Origin: Acidimicrobiales bacterium
GTDB taxonomy: Bacteria; Actinomycetota; Acidimicrobiia; Acidimicrobiales; Iamiaceae
NCBI GenBank assembly: GCA_025463365.1
Contig: JAOBWM010000181.1
Coordinates: 1-32,120 of the forward strand
Reading direction: 5' to 3'
DNA length: 32,120 nt
Shown: one piece after another, positions 23,116 through 30,008 of the stretch
Layout: every line of letters starts with the position of its first letter
Numbering within the stretch: position 1 is the first letter of the stretch
Program-made: the position numbers and the translations under genes
Notes under the pieces: model-generated
Databases searched by the model: none
The model's input: the letters and a program-made list of their open reading frames with translations, nothing else
What the model was told of the DNA's origin: nothing

Positions 23116-24852
23116 CTATCGGTAGCCGTTGGTGATCGGCAGACGGCGGTCCTTGCCGAAGGCCTTGGCGGACACCTTCACGCCGACCGGACTCTGCCGG
23201 CGCTTGTACTCGGCGTTGTCGACGAGGCGGGCCACCCGGCGCACGACCGCTTCGTCGTGGCCGACGGCGATGAGCTCGGCGACCGTCCTGTCGTGCTCGA
23301 TGTAGCCCTCGAGGATCGGGTCGAGGAGGTCGTAGGGGGGCAGGGACTGCTCATCGGTCTGGTCCGGTCGCAGCTCGGCCGATGGGGGCTTGGTGATGAC
23401 GCCCTCGGGGATCACCGGCGACGGGCCTTGCGCGTTCCGCCAACGGCAGAGCTGGAACACGCGGGTCTTGTACACGTCCTTGAGCACGGAATAGCCGCCG
23501 ACGGTGTCGCCGTAGAGCGTGGCGTAGCCCACCGCCACCTCGGACTTGTTGCCGGTCGAGAGCACGATCCACCCGAACTTGTTCGAGAGCGCCATCAAGG
23601 TCATGCCCCGGATGCGGCTCTGCAGGTTCTCCTCGGTGAGGTCGGCGGCGCGGCCCTCGAAGGACGCGTCGAGCATGTCGAGGAGGGCGGAGTGGGCCGG
23701 CTCGATGGCGATCGTGCGGTACTCGATGCCGAGGTTGGTGGCGAGCAGCTCGGCATCGGACCGGGAGTGGTCGCTCGAGAAGCGCGACGGCATCGAGACG
23801 CCGTGCACGTGGTCGGCACCGATGGCATCGACGGCGATGGCGGCGACCAACGTCGAGTCGATGCCGCCCGACAGGCCGATCACGACATCGGTGAACCCGT
23901 TCTTCACCAGGTAGTCACGCGTGCCGAGCACGATGGCCCGGTACACCTCCTCGTCGGGATCGAGCGCCGACGCGATGGGTGCGACGGGCAGCGGGGCCTC
24001 GTCGACCGATCGCCGTCGATCGATCGCCTCGACGGTGTCGGCTCGCAGCGCGGAGACGGGGAGGAGGCGGTCGGTCGGCCGGCCGCGCGGGTCGAGCAGG
24101 CGCTTGCGATACACGGGGTCGACCTGGAGGTCGACGAGCAACACATCCTCGACGAACTGCGGCGAGCGGGCCACGAGCGTGCCCTCGGCATCGAACACCA
24201 TCGAGCCGCCATCGAAGACGAGCTCGTCCTGCCCGCCGACCTGGTTCACGTACACGAGCGCGCACGACGCATCGGCCGCCCGCGTCGCCATCATCCGTTC
24301 CCGGCGGCCCAGCTTCCCTTCCGCGTAGGGCGAGGCGTTGAGGTTGACGATCAGATCGGCGCCGCTGTCGGCCTGGTCGAGGATCGGACCGGCCGGGTTC
24401 CAGGCGTCCTCGCAGATCGACACGCCGACGTTGATCCCACCGATCGACCAGAGCTGAGCGGCGGCGTCGCCGCGGGCGAAGTAGCGGGCCTCGTCGAACA
24501 CCGCGTAGTTCGGCAGCTCACGCTTGCGGTAGACGCCCACGACCTCGCCGTGCGCGCACAGCGCCGCTGCGTTCCACAGGTCGCGCCCCGCGTCGACGAA
24601 CCCCACCACCGCCACGCACGACCGCGTCTCGGCGGCGACCTTCTCCAGGGCGGCCCGGTTGTCGGTGATGAAGCCGGGCTTCAGGAGCAGGTCCTCGGGT
24701 GGGTAGCCCGTGATGGCGAGCTCCGGGAAGACCGCCAGGTCGCAGCCGGCGTCCTCGGCGGTGCGCAACGCCTCGAGGATCCGCTCGACGTTGTGGTCGA
24801 GGGCGCCGACGCGGGTGTTGACCTGGCAGCTCGCGATCCGGAGGCGGGGCAT
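23116..24852 (-). CDS. nadE: Glutamine-dependent NAD+ synthetase
   Basis: The 578-residue enzyme has two parts. The N-terminal nitrilase-like glutaminase has its triad E44 (VFPELAITGYPP), K110 (YRKRELPNY) and C147 (GVSICEDAWNP). The C-terminal synthetase has the PP-loop VIGLSGGIDSTLVAA, GMTLMALSNKFGWIVLSTGN and SEVAVGYATLYGD. Glutamine-derived ammonia amidates nicotinic acid adenine dinucleotide with ATP, the last step of NAD synthesis. ATG 24852 is preferred to the TTG two codons earlier. Length is typical of two-domain NadE. It stands alone, with 42 bases before the hypothetical gene downstream. Confidence 0.95.
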   Translation of the reverse strand: MPRLRIASCQVNTRVGALDHNVERILEALRTAEDAGCDLAVFPELAITGYPPEDLLLKPGFITDNRAALEKVAAETRSCVAVVGFVDAGRDLWNAAALCAHGEVVGVYRKRELPNYAVFDEARYFARGDAAAQLWSIGGINVGVSICEDAWNPAGPILDQADSGADLIVNLNASPYAEGKLGRRERMMATRAADASCALVYVNQVGGQDELVFDGGSMVFDAEGTLVARSPQFVEDVLLVDLQVDPVYRKRLLDPRGRPTDRLLPVSALRADTVEAIDRRRSVDEAPLPVAPIASALDPDEEVYRAIVLGTRDYLVKNGFTDVVIGLSGGIDSTLVAAIAVDAIGADHVHGVSMPSRFSSDHSRSDAELLATNLGIEYRTIAIEPAHSALLDMLDASFEGRAADLTEENLQSRIRGMTLMALSNKFGWIVLSTGNKSEVAVGYATLYGDTVGGYSVLKDVYKTRVFQLCRWRNAQGPSPVIPEGVITKPPSAELRPDQTDEQSLPPYDLLDPILEGYIEHDRTVAELIAVGHDEAVVRRVARLVDNAEYKRRQSPVGVKVSAKAFGKDRRLPITNGYR

Positions 24853-24928
24853 GCCCAAAGTGTGTCACGGACCTCTCACCGGTCCACCGGCCGGTTCGCC
24901 GGAGCACACCGCCCGCGACGGGCCAGCC

Positions 24929-25516
24929 TCAGTTCCCTTGGCCCTTGCCGCGGCGGCCGAGCCGGTGGCCGTCGGCATCGAGGATCCGGTCGACTGCCCG
25001 GTCGAGACGGGCCTTGACCTTGGTGGCCTGCTCGGGGGTCAGCTTCCCGGCCTTCACGGCCGCGTCGATCCGGACGGTGAGCGCCTTGGTGACGGCGTCG
25101 TCCACGACCTGGCGGTCGATGCCCTTGGCCTCGGCCTGGGCGGCGATGGACGTCCCGTCCTTCAGGCCGGCGACGACCTGCTCGGGCGTTGCGTCGAGGG
25201 CCTTGGCCACCACGCCCAGCAACTCCTGGCGGTTGCTCTTGCGGGTGGCCTTGCCTGCCTTGACCTCGGCCTTGGCGCCTGCCAGCACCTTGTCCGCCTG
25301 GGCCCGGGTGAGGGTGTGGTTCGCCACGAGCTTGTCGAGGGCCCGCTGGAGCGGTCCCTTCCGGTGCGCCGCTGCCGTGGTTCCCGGCGGCGTCGGCGCT
25401 GCCGGGACGGCGGTCGGGGCGGCCCCGGCCGCGGTCAGCGGGTTGATGGCTGCCACGGTCAGGCCGCCTCCTGCGATGGCGGCAGCCATGCCGATGGCGG
25501 CGAGTCGCTTGCCCAT
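24929..25516 (-). CDS. Secreted helical protein of unknown function
   Basis: 195 residues from ATG 25516 behind GAGGAG. An earlier in-frame start adds eight residues without ribosome support. The N-terminus MGKRLAAIGMAAAIAGGG is a signal peptide, followed by a Pro/Ala/Thr-rich linker. Helical repeats rich in Lys/Ala/Asp follow. HTLTRAQADKVLAGAKA and GKLTPEQATKVKARLDRAVD look like two related turns, common in actinobacterial secreted proteins. The C-terminus is basic and Gly-rich (RRGKGQGN). It is probably exported. A cell-surface or spacer role is a guess. Confidence 0.75.
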   Translation of the reverse strand: MGKRLAAIGMAAAIAGGGLTVAAINPLTAAGAAPTAVPAAPTPPGTTAAAHRKGPLQRALDKLVANHTLTRAQADKVLAGAKAEVKAGKATRKSNRQELLGVVAKALDATPEQVVAGLKDGTSIAAQAEAKGIDRQVVDDAVTKALTVRIDAAVKAGKLTPEQATKVKARLDRAVDRILDADGHRLGRRGKGQGN

Positions 25517-25627
25517 GGTGTGCTCCTCGGGTCTCGGCACCGGCGATCCGCTGCCTCGTGAACCCCACTGTGCGCCACGAGTGTGAGGGATCCGTGATGC
25601 CGAAAACCGGCCGGGGTGAGCTCCCGA

Positions 25628-26371
25628 TCAGCCGAGCGCGGCCACCAGCTCGTGCGGATGGGTGACGGCGGGCAGGTGGCCGCAGTCGAGGCGCACGATC
25701 CCGACCAGGTCCGGGAGGCGGGCGGCCATCAGCTCCTGGTCTGCGGGTGCGACGGGGCGGTCCCGCTCGTTCAGGAGGTAGCTGACCGGCACCCCAGCAG
25801 CTGACGACCAGCGCACCGGCTGGAAGTAGTGATGGACGGTGTCGGCGACGCAACGGACCGGATCGGTCACGAACGCCAGCTGGTCGTCATCCAACGGGTC
25901 CCCGCCGTACGCGGTGCGGAACGGCTCGGGGTCGGCCGGGGCGCCCGGCAACGTGATCACCGTGCCGTCGGCGGTCGCCTGCTCCACCGCCCACACCAGC
26001 CCCTCACGATGGCGGGGCTTCATGCAATCGAGCCCGCGACCTTCCTCCTCGGGCACCAGCGCCGCGTTCAGGGCGATGCGCTCGACCGCGCGACCGGCGG
26101 CAGCCAGCCCGGCGACCACCGCCGGGACGACCAACCCGCCCGACGAATGGGCGACGAGCACGATCGGGTCGGTGATGCCCGCCCGGACGACGTCGGCCAC
26201 GATCGAGGCCGCCTCGTCGTCGACGGTGAGCGAGGCCAGGTCGGCCGGCCGATCGGCGCGACCGGGAAGGTCGACGGCGAGCACCGGCCCGGGCAGCAAC
26301 GGTGCGAGGCGGTCCCAGAACCGGCCGGTGGACCCGCCGCCGTGGATCAGCACGAACGTCACGGCGGGCAC
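25628..26371 (-). CDS. Alpha/beta hydrolase
   Basis: The 247-residue protein has VTFVLIHGGGSTGRFWDRL (oxyanion loop), VLAVDLPGRADRP, and the nucleophile elbow VLVAHSSGGLVVP with the catalytic serine in a variant G-x-S-x-G context (HSSGG). A late acid comes around NERDRPVAP, and a histidine in LDCGHLPAVTHP. This is the salicylate-esterase-like branch of the fold, where the substrate cannot be read from sequence. The start is GTG 26371. It is isolated from glnII by 231 bases that include a strong terminator hairpin. The rest of that gap holds no evident gene. Confidence 0.85.
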   Translation of the reverse strand: MPAVTFVLIHGGGSTGRFWDRLAPLLPGPVLAVDLPGRADRPADLASLTVDDEAASIVADVVRAGITDPIVLVAHSSGGLVVPAVVAGLAAAGRAVERIALNAALVPEEEGRGLDCMKPRHREGLVWAVEQATADGTVITLPGAPADPEPFRTAYGGDPLDDDQLAFVTDPVRCVADTVHHYFQPVRWSSAAGVPVSYLLNERDRPVAPADQELMAARLPDLVGIVRLDCGHLPAVTHPHELVAALG

Positions 26372-26541
26372 CGTACGGCAGGCGCGGCTTCCCCCCGGCT
26401 TCGAACGACGCCTCCGTCCCCCGTCCCCCGCCGCCCCGTCACGTCACGCGCCGGTGTCGGCGCGTCGCGACCTGGGCAGCGCCTGGCGCGAGCCATCGCC
26501 TCCGTGGCGTCCAACTGACCACCGGCGGGCCAGGCCGGACG

Positions 26542-26575
26542 CGACGGTGCCGGCCCCGCAGGGCCGGCACCGTCG
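26542..26575 (-). terminator. Strong 15-bp perfect hairpin after glnII
   Basis: CGACGGTGCCGGCCC and GGGCCGGCACCGTCG pair perfectly around a CGCA loop, 27 bases past the glnII stop on the minus strand. No T run follows, as is common for actinobacterial terminators. It may act on either strand. Confidence 0.75.
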
Positions 26576-26602
26576 AACAACAGGAGGGCCGGAGCCCAAG
26601 GG

Positions 26603-27610
26603 TCAGCTCGCCGCGGAGCAGACCGTCTCGGTGATCATGCCGGTCACGAGGTAGGGGTCCATGTTGGCGTTGGGACGGCGGTCCTCGATGTAGCCCTTCT
26701 TGTCGACGGCCACCTGCCACGGGATGCGGATCGAGGCGCCACGGTTCGACACGCCGTAGGAGAACTCGGTCCACGGGGCGGTCTCGTGGGCGCCCGTGAG
26801 GCGGTCCTCGATGCCGTGGCCGTAGGCCTTGACGTGCTCCTCGGCCTTGGCGCCGAGCGCCTCGCAGGCCGCGATGATCGGGTCGTAGCCCTCACGCATG
26901 GCCTTGGTCGAGAAGTTGGTGTGGCAGCCGGCGCCGTTCCAGTCGCCCTTGACGGGCTTGGGCTCGACGGTGGCCGAGACGCCGAACTCCTCGGCGATGC
27001 GGTACAGCAGCCAGCGGGACACCCACAGCTGGTCGGAGACGTCGAGCGGCGACGCCGGCCCGACCTGGAACTCCCACTGGCCGGGCATGACCTCGGCGTT
27101 GATGCCCGAGATGGCGATCCCGGCCTCGATGCACGCCTCGAGGTGCGCCTCGACGACGTCACGTCCGAACACCTCGTCGGCACCGACGCCGCAGTAGTAG
27201 AAGCCCTGCGGGGCGGGGAAGCCACCGACGGGGAAGCCGAGCGGCCGACCGTCCTTGAAGAACGTGTACTCCTGCTCGATGCCGAACCAGGACTCCATGT
27301 CCGCGTACTTGTCGGAGATCGCCTGGCAGGCCGCCCGGCGGTTCGTCGGGTGCGGCGTCATGTCGATGAGGAGCACCTCGCACATGACCAGCACGTCGTC
27401 GCCACCGCGGATCGGATCCGGGTAGACGGCGACGGGCTTGAGGACGCAATCGGAGTTGTCGCCGGGAGCCTGGTTGGTGCTGGAACCGTCGAAGCCCCAG
27501 ATGGGCAGCTTCTCGAGCGTGCCCGGACCTTCCATGACCTTGGTCTTCGAACGGAGGCGAGCGGTGGGCTCCGTGCCGTCGATCCAGATGTACTCGGCCT
27601 TGATAACCAC
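26603..27610 (-). CDS. glnII: Type II glutamine synthetase (GSII, eukaryote-like)
   Basis: The 335-residue protein matches the length of GSII enzymes. Motifs are WGFDGSSTNQAPGDNSDC, WFGIEQEYTFFKDG, INAEVMPGQWEFQVGP and VKGDWNGAGCHTNFSTKAM, ending with SNRGASIRIPWQVA. It makes glutamine from glutamate, ammonia and ATP in the cytoplasm. GSII lacks adenylylation control and is usually nitrogen-regulated. GTG 27610 follows GGAGAAG. It is divergent from a GlnA2-type gene across 341 bases that carry 11-bp-period direct repeats, so common control by an OmpR-family factor is likely. Confidence 0.96.
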   Translation of the reverse strand: MVIKAEYIWIDGTEPTARLRSKTKVMEGPGTLEKLPIWGFDGSSTNQAPGDNSDCVLKPVAVYPDPIRGGDDVLVMCEVLLIDMTPHPTNRRAACQAISDKYADMESWFGIEQEYTFFKDGRPLGFPVGGFPAPQGFYYCGVGADEVFGRDVVEAHLEACIEAGIAISGINAEVMPGQWEFQVGPASPLDVSDQLWVSRWLLYRIAEEFGVSATVEPKPVKGDWNGAGCHTNFSTKAMREGYDPIIAACEALGAKAEEHVKAYGHGIEDRLTGAHETAPWTEFSYGVSNRGASIRIPWQVAVDKKGYIEDRRPNANMDPYLVTGMITETVCSAAS

Positions 27611-27710
27611 GAATTCTTCTCCAGTCGTCGCTCCGCCCGGTCGTCGGGCAGGCAGATCCGTTGTGCGGGGCGAACCCTAGGAGGGAAGGCCGACTGCGTC
27701 GTTTCTCGTA

Positions 27711-27732
27711 TGTGAACGGTCTGTGAACGACC
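27711..27732. promoter_or_regulatory. Direct repeat TGTGAACG with 11-bp period (PHO-box-like)
   Basis: TGTGAACG occurs at 27711-27718 and 27722-27729, exactly 11 bases apart. Read on the minus strand this is CGTTCACA repeated, which resembles the 11-bp direct-repeat units bound by PhoP-type OmpR-family regulators (GTTCAC core). It lies about 100 bases upstream of glnII, in the right place for glnII control. Confidence 0.6.
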
Positions 27733-27882
27733 CTGACGCGAGTGTTCGCGCCATCGCACCCGCCACATCCCCGAACGCGCACCTCCGACATCTCGGCCAG
27801 CCGCTGAACCGACGAGCCTCCTTCGGACCGACGGCGCGGGGTCCTGAGCGGGCGTCTCGGGCCCGCCGAACCGCGTTCGCCC

Positions 27883-27905
27883 GTGTGAACGCAACATGAA
27901 CCCGC
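27883..27905. promoter_or_regulatory. Second 11-bp-period TGAAC repeat, near glnA
   Basis: TGAAC occurs at 27886-27890 and 27897-27901, again exactly 11 bases apart, about 50 bases before the glnA start. Two such pairs in one intergenic region argue against chance. An imperfect palindrome CCCGAT/ATCGGG (27919-27936) just downstream may form a leader hairpin. The rest of 27611-27951 shows no gene. Confidence 0.5.
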
Positions 27906-27951
27906 CCGTCTCAGGTTGCCCGATCCCGACATCGGGCGGGAGGATGGACCG

Positions 27952-29283
27952 GTGGATCGCCAGATGGAGTACGTGCTGCGCACGGTCGAGGAGCGAGGGG
28001 TGCGCTTCGTGCGCCTCTGGTTCACCGACGTGCTGGGCCAGCTGAAGTCGTTCGCCATCTCCCCGGCGGAGCTCGAGGGCGCCTTCGAGGACGGCATGCA
28101 GTTCGACGGTTCGGCCATCGACGGCTTCAGCCGCATCCAGGAGAGCGACGTGTTGGCCCGGCCCGACGCCGGGACGTTCGAGATCCTCCCGTGGGACGCC
28201 AAGGGCGAGACGTCGGCGCGGATGTTCTGCGACCTGACCACGCTGGGCGGGCAGCCGTTCGCCGGCGACCCGCGCCAGGTCCTGCGGCGCAACCTCGACC
28301 AGGCACGCGAGCGGGGTTACTCGTTCTTCGTGGCTCCCGAGGTCGAGTTCTTCTACTTCGAGGGCAACGATCCGACGAAGCCACTGGTCCCCCTCGACCA
28401 GGGCTCGTACTTCGACCTCACCACCGCCGACGTCTCCTCGGACCTCCGCCGCCGCACGATCCACCACCTCGAAGCCCTCGGCATCCCGGTCGAGTACTCG
28501 TTTCACGAAGACAGCCCCAGCCAGCACGAGATCGACCTCCGCCACACCGATGCCCTGACGATGGCGGACAACGTCATGACCCTGCGGCTCGTGGTCCGCG
28601 AGACCGCGCTCAACCAGGGCGTGCACGCCACGTTCATGCCCAAGCCGATGACGGGGGTGCAGGGCTCAGGCATGCACACCCACCTCTCGCTCTTCGAGGG
28701 CGACGGCAACGCGTTCCACGATCCGAACGAGCCGTACCTGCTGTCGAAGATCGGCCAGGCGTTCGTGGCCGGCCTCCTGCGCCACGCCGGCGAGATCACC
28801 GCCGTGACCAACCAGCTCGTCAACAGCTACAAGCGCTTGATCGTCGGGACCGAGGCGCCGTCCTACGTCACGTGGGCCCGCAACCACCGAGCCGCGCTGG
28901 TGCGGGTACCCGAGACCCGGGTCGGCAAGGAGGATGCGGTGCGCATCGAGTACCGGGCTCCGGATCCCGCCTGCAACCCGTACCTCGCCTACTCGCTGCT
29001 CCTCGCCGCCGGCCTCAAGGGGATCGACGAGGGCTACCAGCTGCCCGACGAAGCCAGCACCTACTTCGAGCTGTCCGCGAAGGAACGAGCAGCCGCCGGC
29101 ATGGAGGAGCTCCCGCAATCGCTGTCGGAGGCGCTCGACGCCATGGAAGGCTCGGAGTTCGTGCGCAGCACGCTGGGCGACCACATCTTCGAGTGGTTCC
29201 TCCGCAACAAGCGGGCCGAGTGGTCCGACTACAAGTCCCAGGTCACCCCATTCGAGCTCAGCCGCTACCTTCCGGTCTGGTAG
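27952..29283 (+). CDS. glnA: Type I glutamine synthetase, GlnA2-like (short GSI-alpha type)
   Basis: 443 residues from GTG 27952, behind GGGAGG. The start DRQMEYVLRTVEERGVRFV matches actinobacterial GlnA2. Motifs are MQFDGSAIDGF, FVAPEVEFFYFEG, HEDSPSQHEIDLR, GSGMHTHLSLFEG and NSYKRLIVGTEAP. Where adenylylated enzymes have a tyrosine (NLYDLPPEE region), this protein reads TYFELSAKE, so adenylylation control is unlikely. It is translated with the GlnR-like gene seven bases downstream. In related bacteria GlnA2 has been linked to glutamine or polyamine-type amide metabolism, so its exact substrate here is not certain. Confidence 0.94.
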   Translation: MDRQMEYVLRTVEERGVRFVRLWFTDVLGQLKSFAISPAELEGAFEDGMQFDGSAIDGFSRIQESDVLARPDAGTFEILPWDAKGETSARMFCDLTTLGGQPFAGDPRQVLRRNLDQARERGYSFFVAPEVEFFYFEGNDPTKPLVPLDQGSYFDLTTADVSSDLRRRTIHHLEALGIPVEYSFHEDSPSQHEIDLRHTDALTMADNVMTLRLVVRETALNQGVHATFMPKPMTGVQGSGMHTHLSLFEGDGNAFHDPNEPYLLSKIGQAFVAGLLRHAGEITAVTNQLVNSYKRLIVGTEAPSYVTWARNHRAALVRVPETRVGKEDAVRIEYRAPDPACNPYLAYSLLLAAGLKGIDEGYQLPDEASTYFELSAKERAAAGMEELPQSLSEALDAMEGSEFVRSTLGDHIFEWFLRNKRAEWSDYKSQVTPFELSRYLPVW

Positions 29284-29290
29284 TCGCCCC

Positions 29291-29971
29291 ATGGAACCGC
29301 TGCTCGTCCACCCTGATCCCCCGCCGCCCGAGCTGGCGCGCCTCCTCGACCTCGGCGGCCACACCTGGAAGCCCGTGGCCGACGAGCGGGCCGCGCTCAG
29401 CCAGGCGCCCGACGACGGCTGGGGCGGAGCGATCGTCGTCGTCGGCGAGCAGAGCGACACGGCGTGGGCCCTGTGTCGGGCGATCCGCAAGAACGACCTG
29501 CCCGTCGAACCCCTCCTCCTGCTGATCGGCGGCAACCGGCTCGACGAGCTCGACCTGCGCGACGAGCTCTACGACGACTTCTGCCTCGACCCGTTCCACC
29601 CTCGCGAGCTCGAGGCTCGGCTTCGCCACCTCTTCTGGCGGGCAGGATCGGGCACGGCACCGGACCTCGTGGAGTACGGCGGCCTCGTGTTGAACCTCGA
29701 GACCTACCAGGCCGTCATCGAGAGCCGACCGCTCGACCTCACGTACATGGAGTACGAGCTCCTGAAGTTCCTGGCCCAGCACCCCGGCAAGGTCTTCACC
29801 CGAGAGACCCTCCTCAGCCGGGTCTGGGGCTACGAGTACTACGGCGGCGCCCGCACGGTCGACGTCCACATCCGGCGCCTGCGCGCCAAGCTCGGCGAGG
29901 AGCACGCGAGCCTCATCGCGACCGTCCGCTCCGTCGGCTACCGCTTCGGCCAGTCCCGTTGGGGCAGCTGA
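29291..29971 (+). CDS. glnR: GlnR-like orphan OmpR-family transcription regulator
   Basis: The 226-residue protein has an N-terminal receiver-like domain without the usual phospho-acceptor aspartate (GAIVVVGEQSDTAW where the acidic strand should be). It also lacks the usual acidic pair and lysine. A clear winged HTH follows (LDLTYMEYELLKFLAQHPGK, FTRETLLSRVWGYEYYGG, RTVDVHIRRLRAKLG, IATVRSVGYRF). This is the plan of GlnR, which acts without phosphorylation in nitrogen control. Its place directly after a glutamine synthetase supports the call. It is a candidate to bind the 11-bp-period repeats between glnII and glnA. No sensor kinase lies nearby. Confidence 0.8.
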   Translation: MEPLLVHPDPPPPELARLLDLGGHTWKPVADERAALSQAPDDGWGGAIVVVGEQSDTAWALCRAIRKNDLPVEPLLLLIGGNRLDELDLRDELYDDFCLDPFHPRELEARLRHLFWRAGSGTAPDLVEYGGLVLNLETYQAVIESRPLDLTYMEYELLKFLAQHPGKVFTRETLLSRVWGYEYYGGARTVDVHIRRLRAKLGEEHASLIATVRSVGYRFGQSRWGS

Positions 29972-30008
29972 GCCAGACCGGAGCGGCTCACGGTGCGGCC
30001 GGCGGCGG

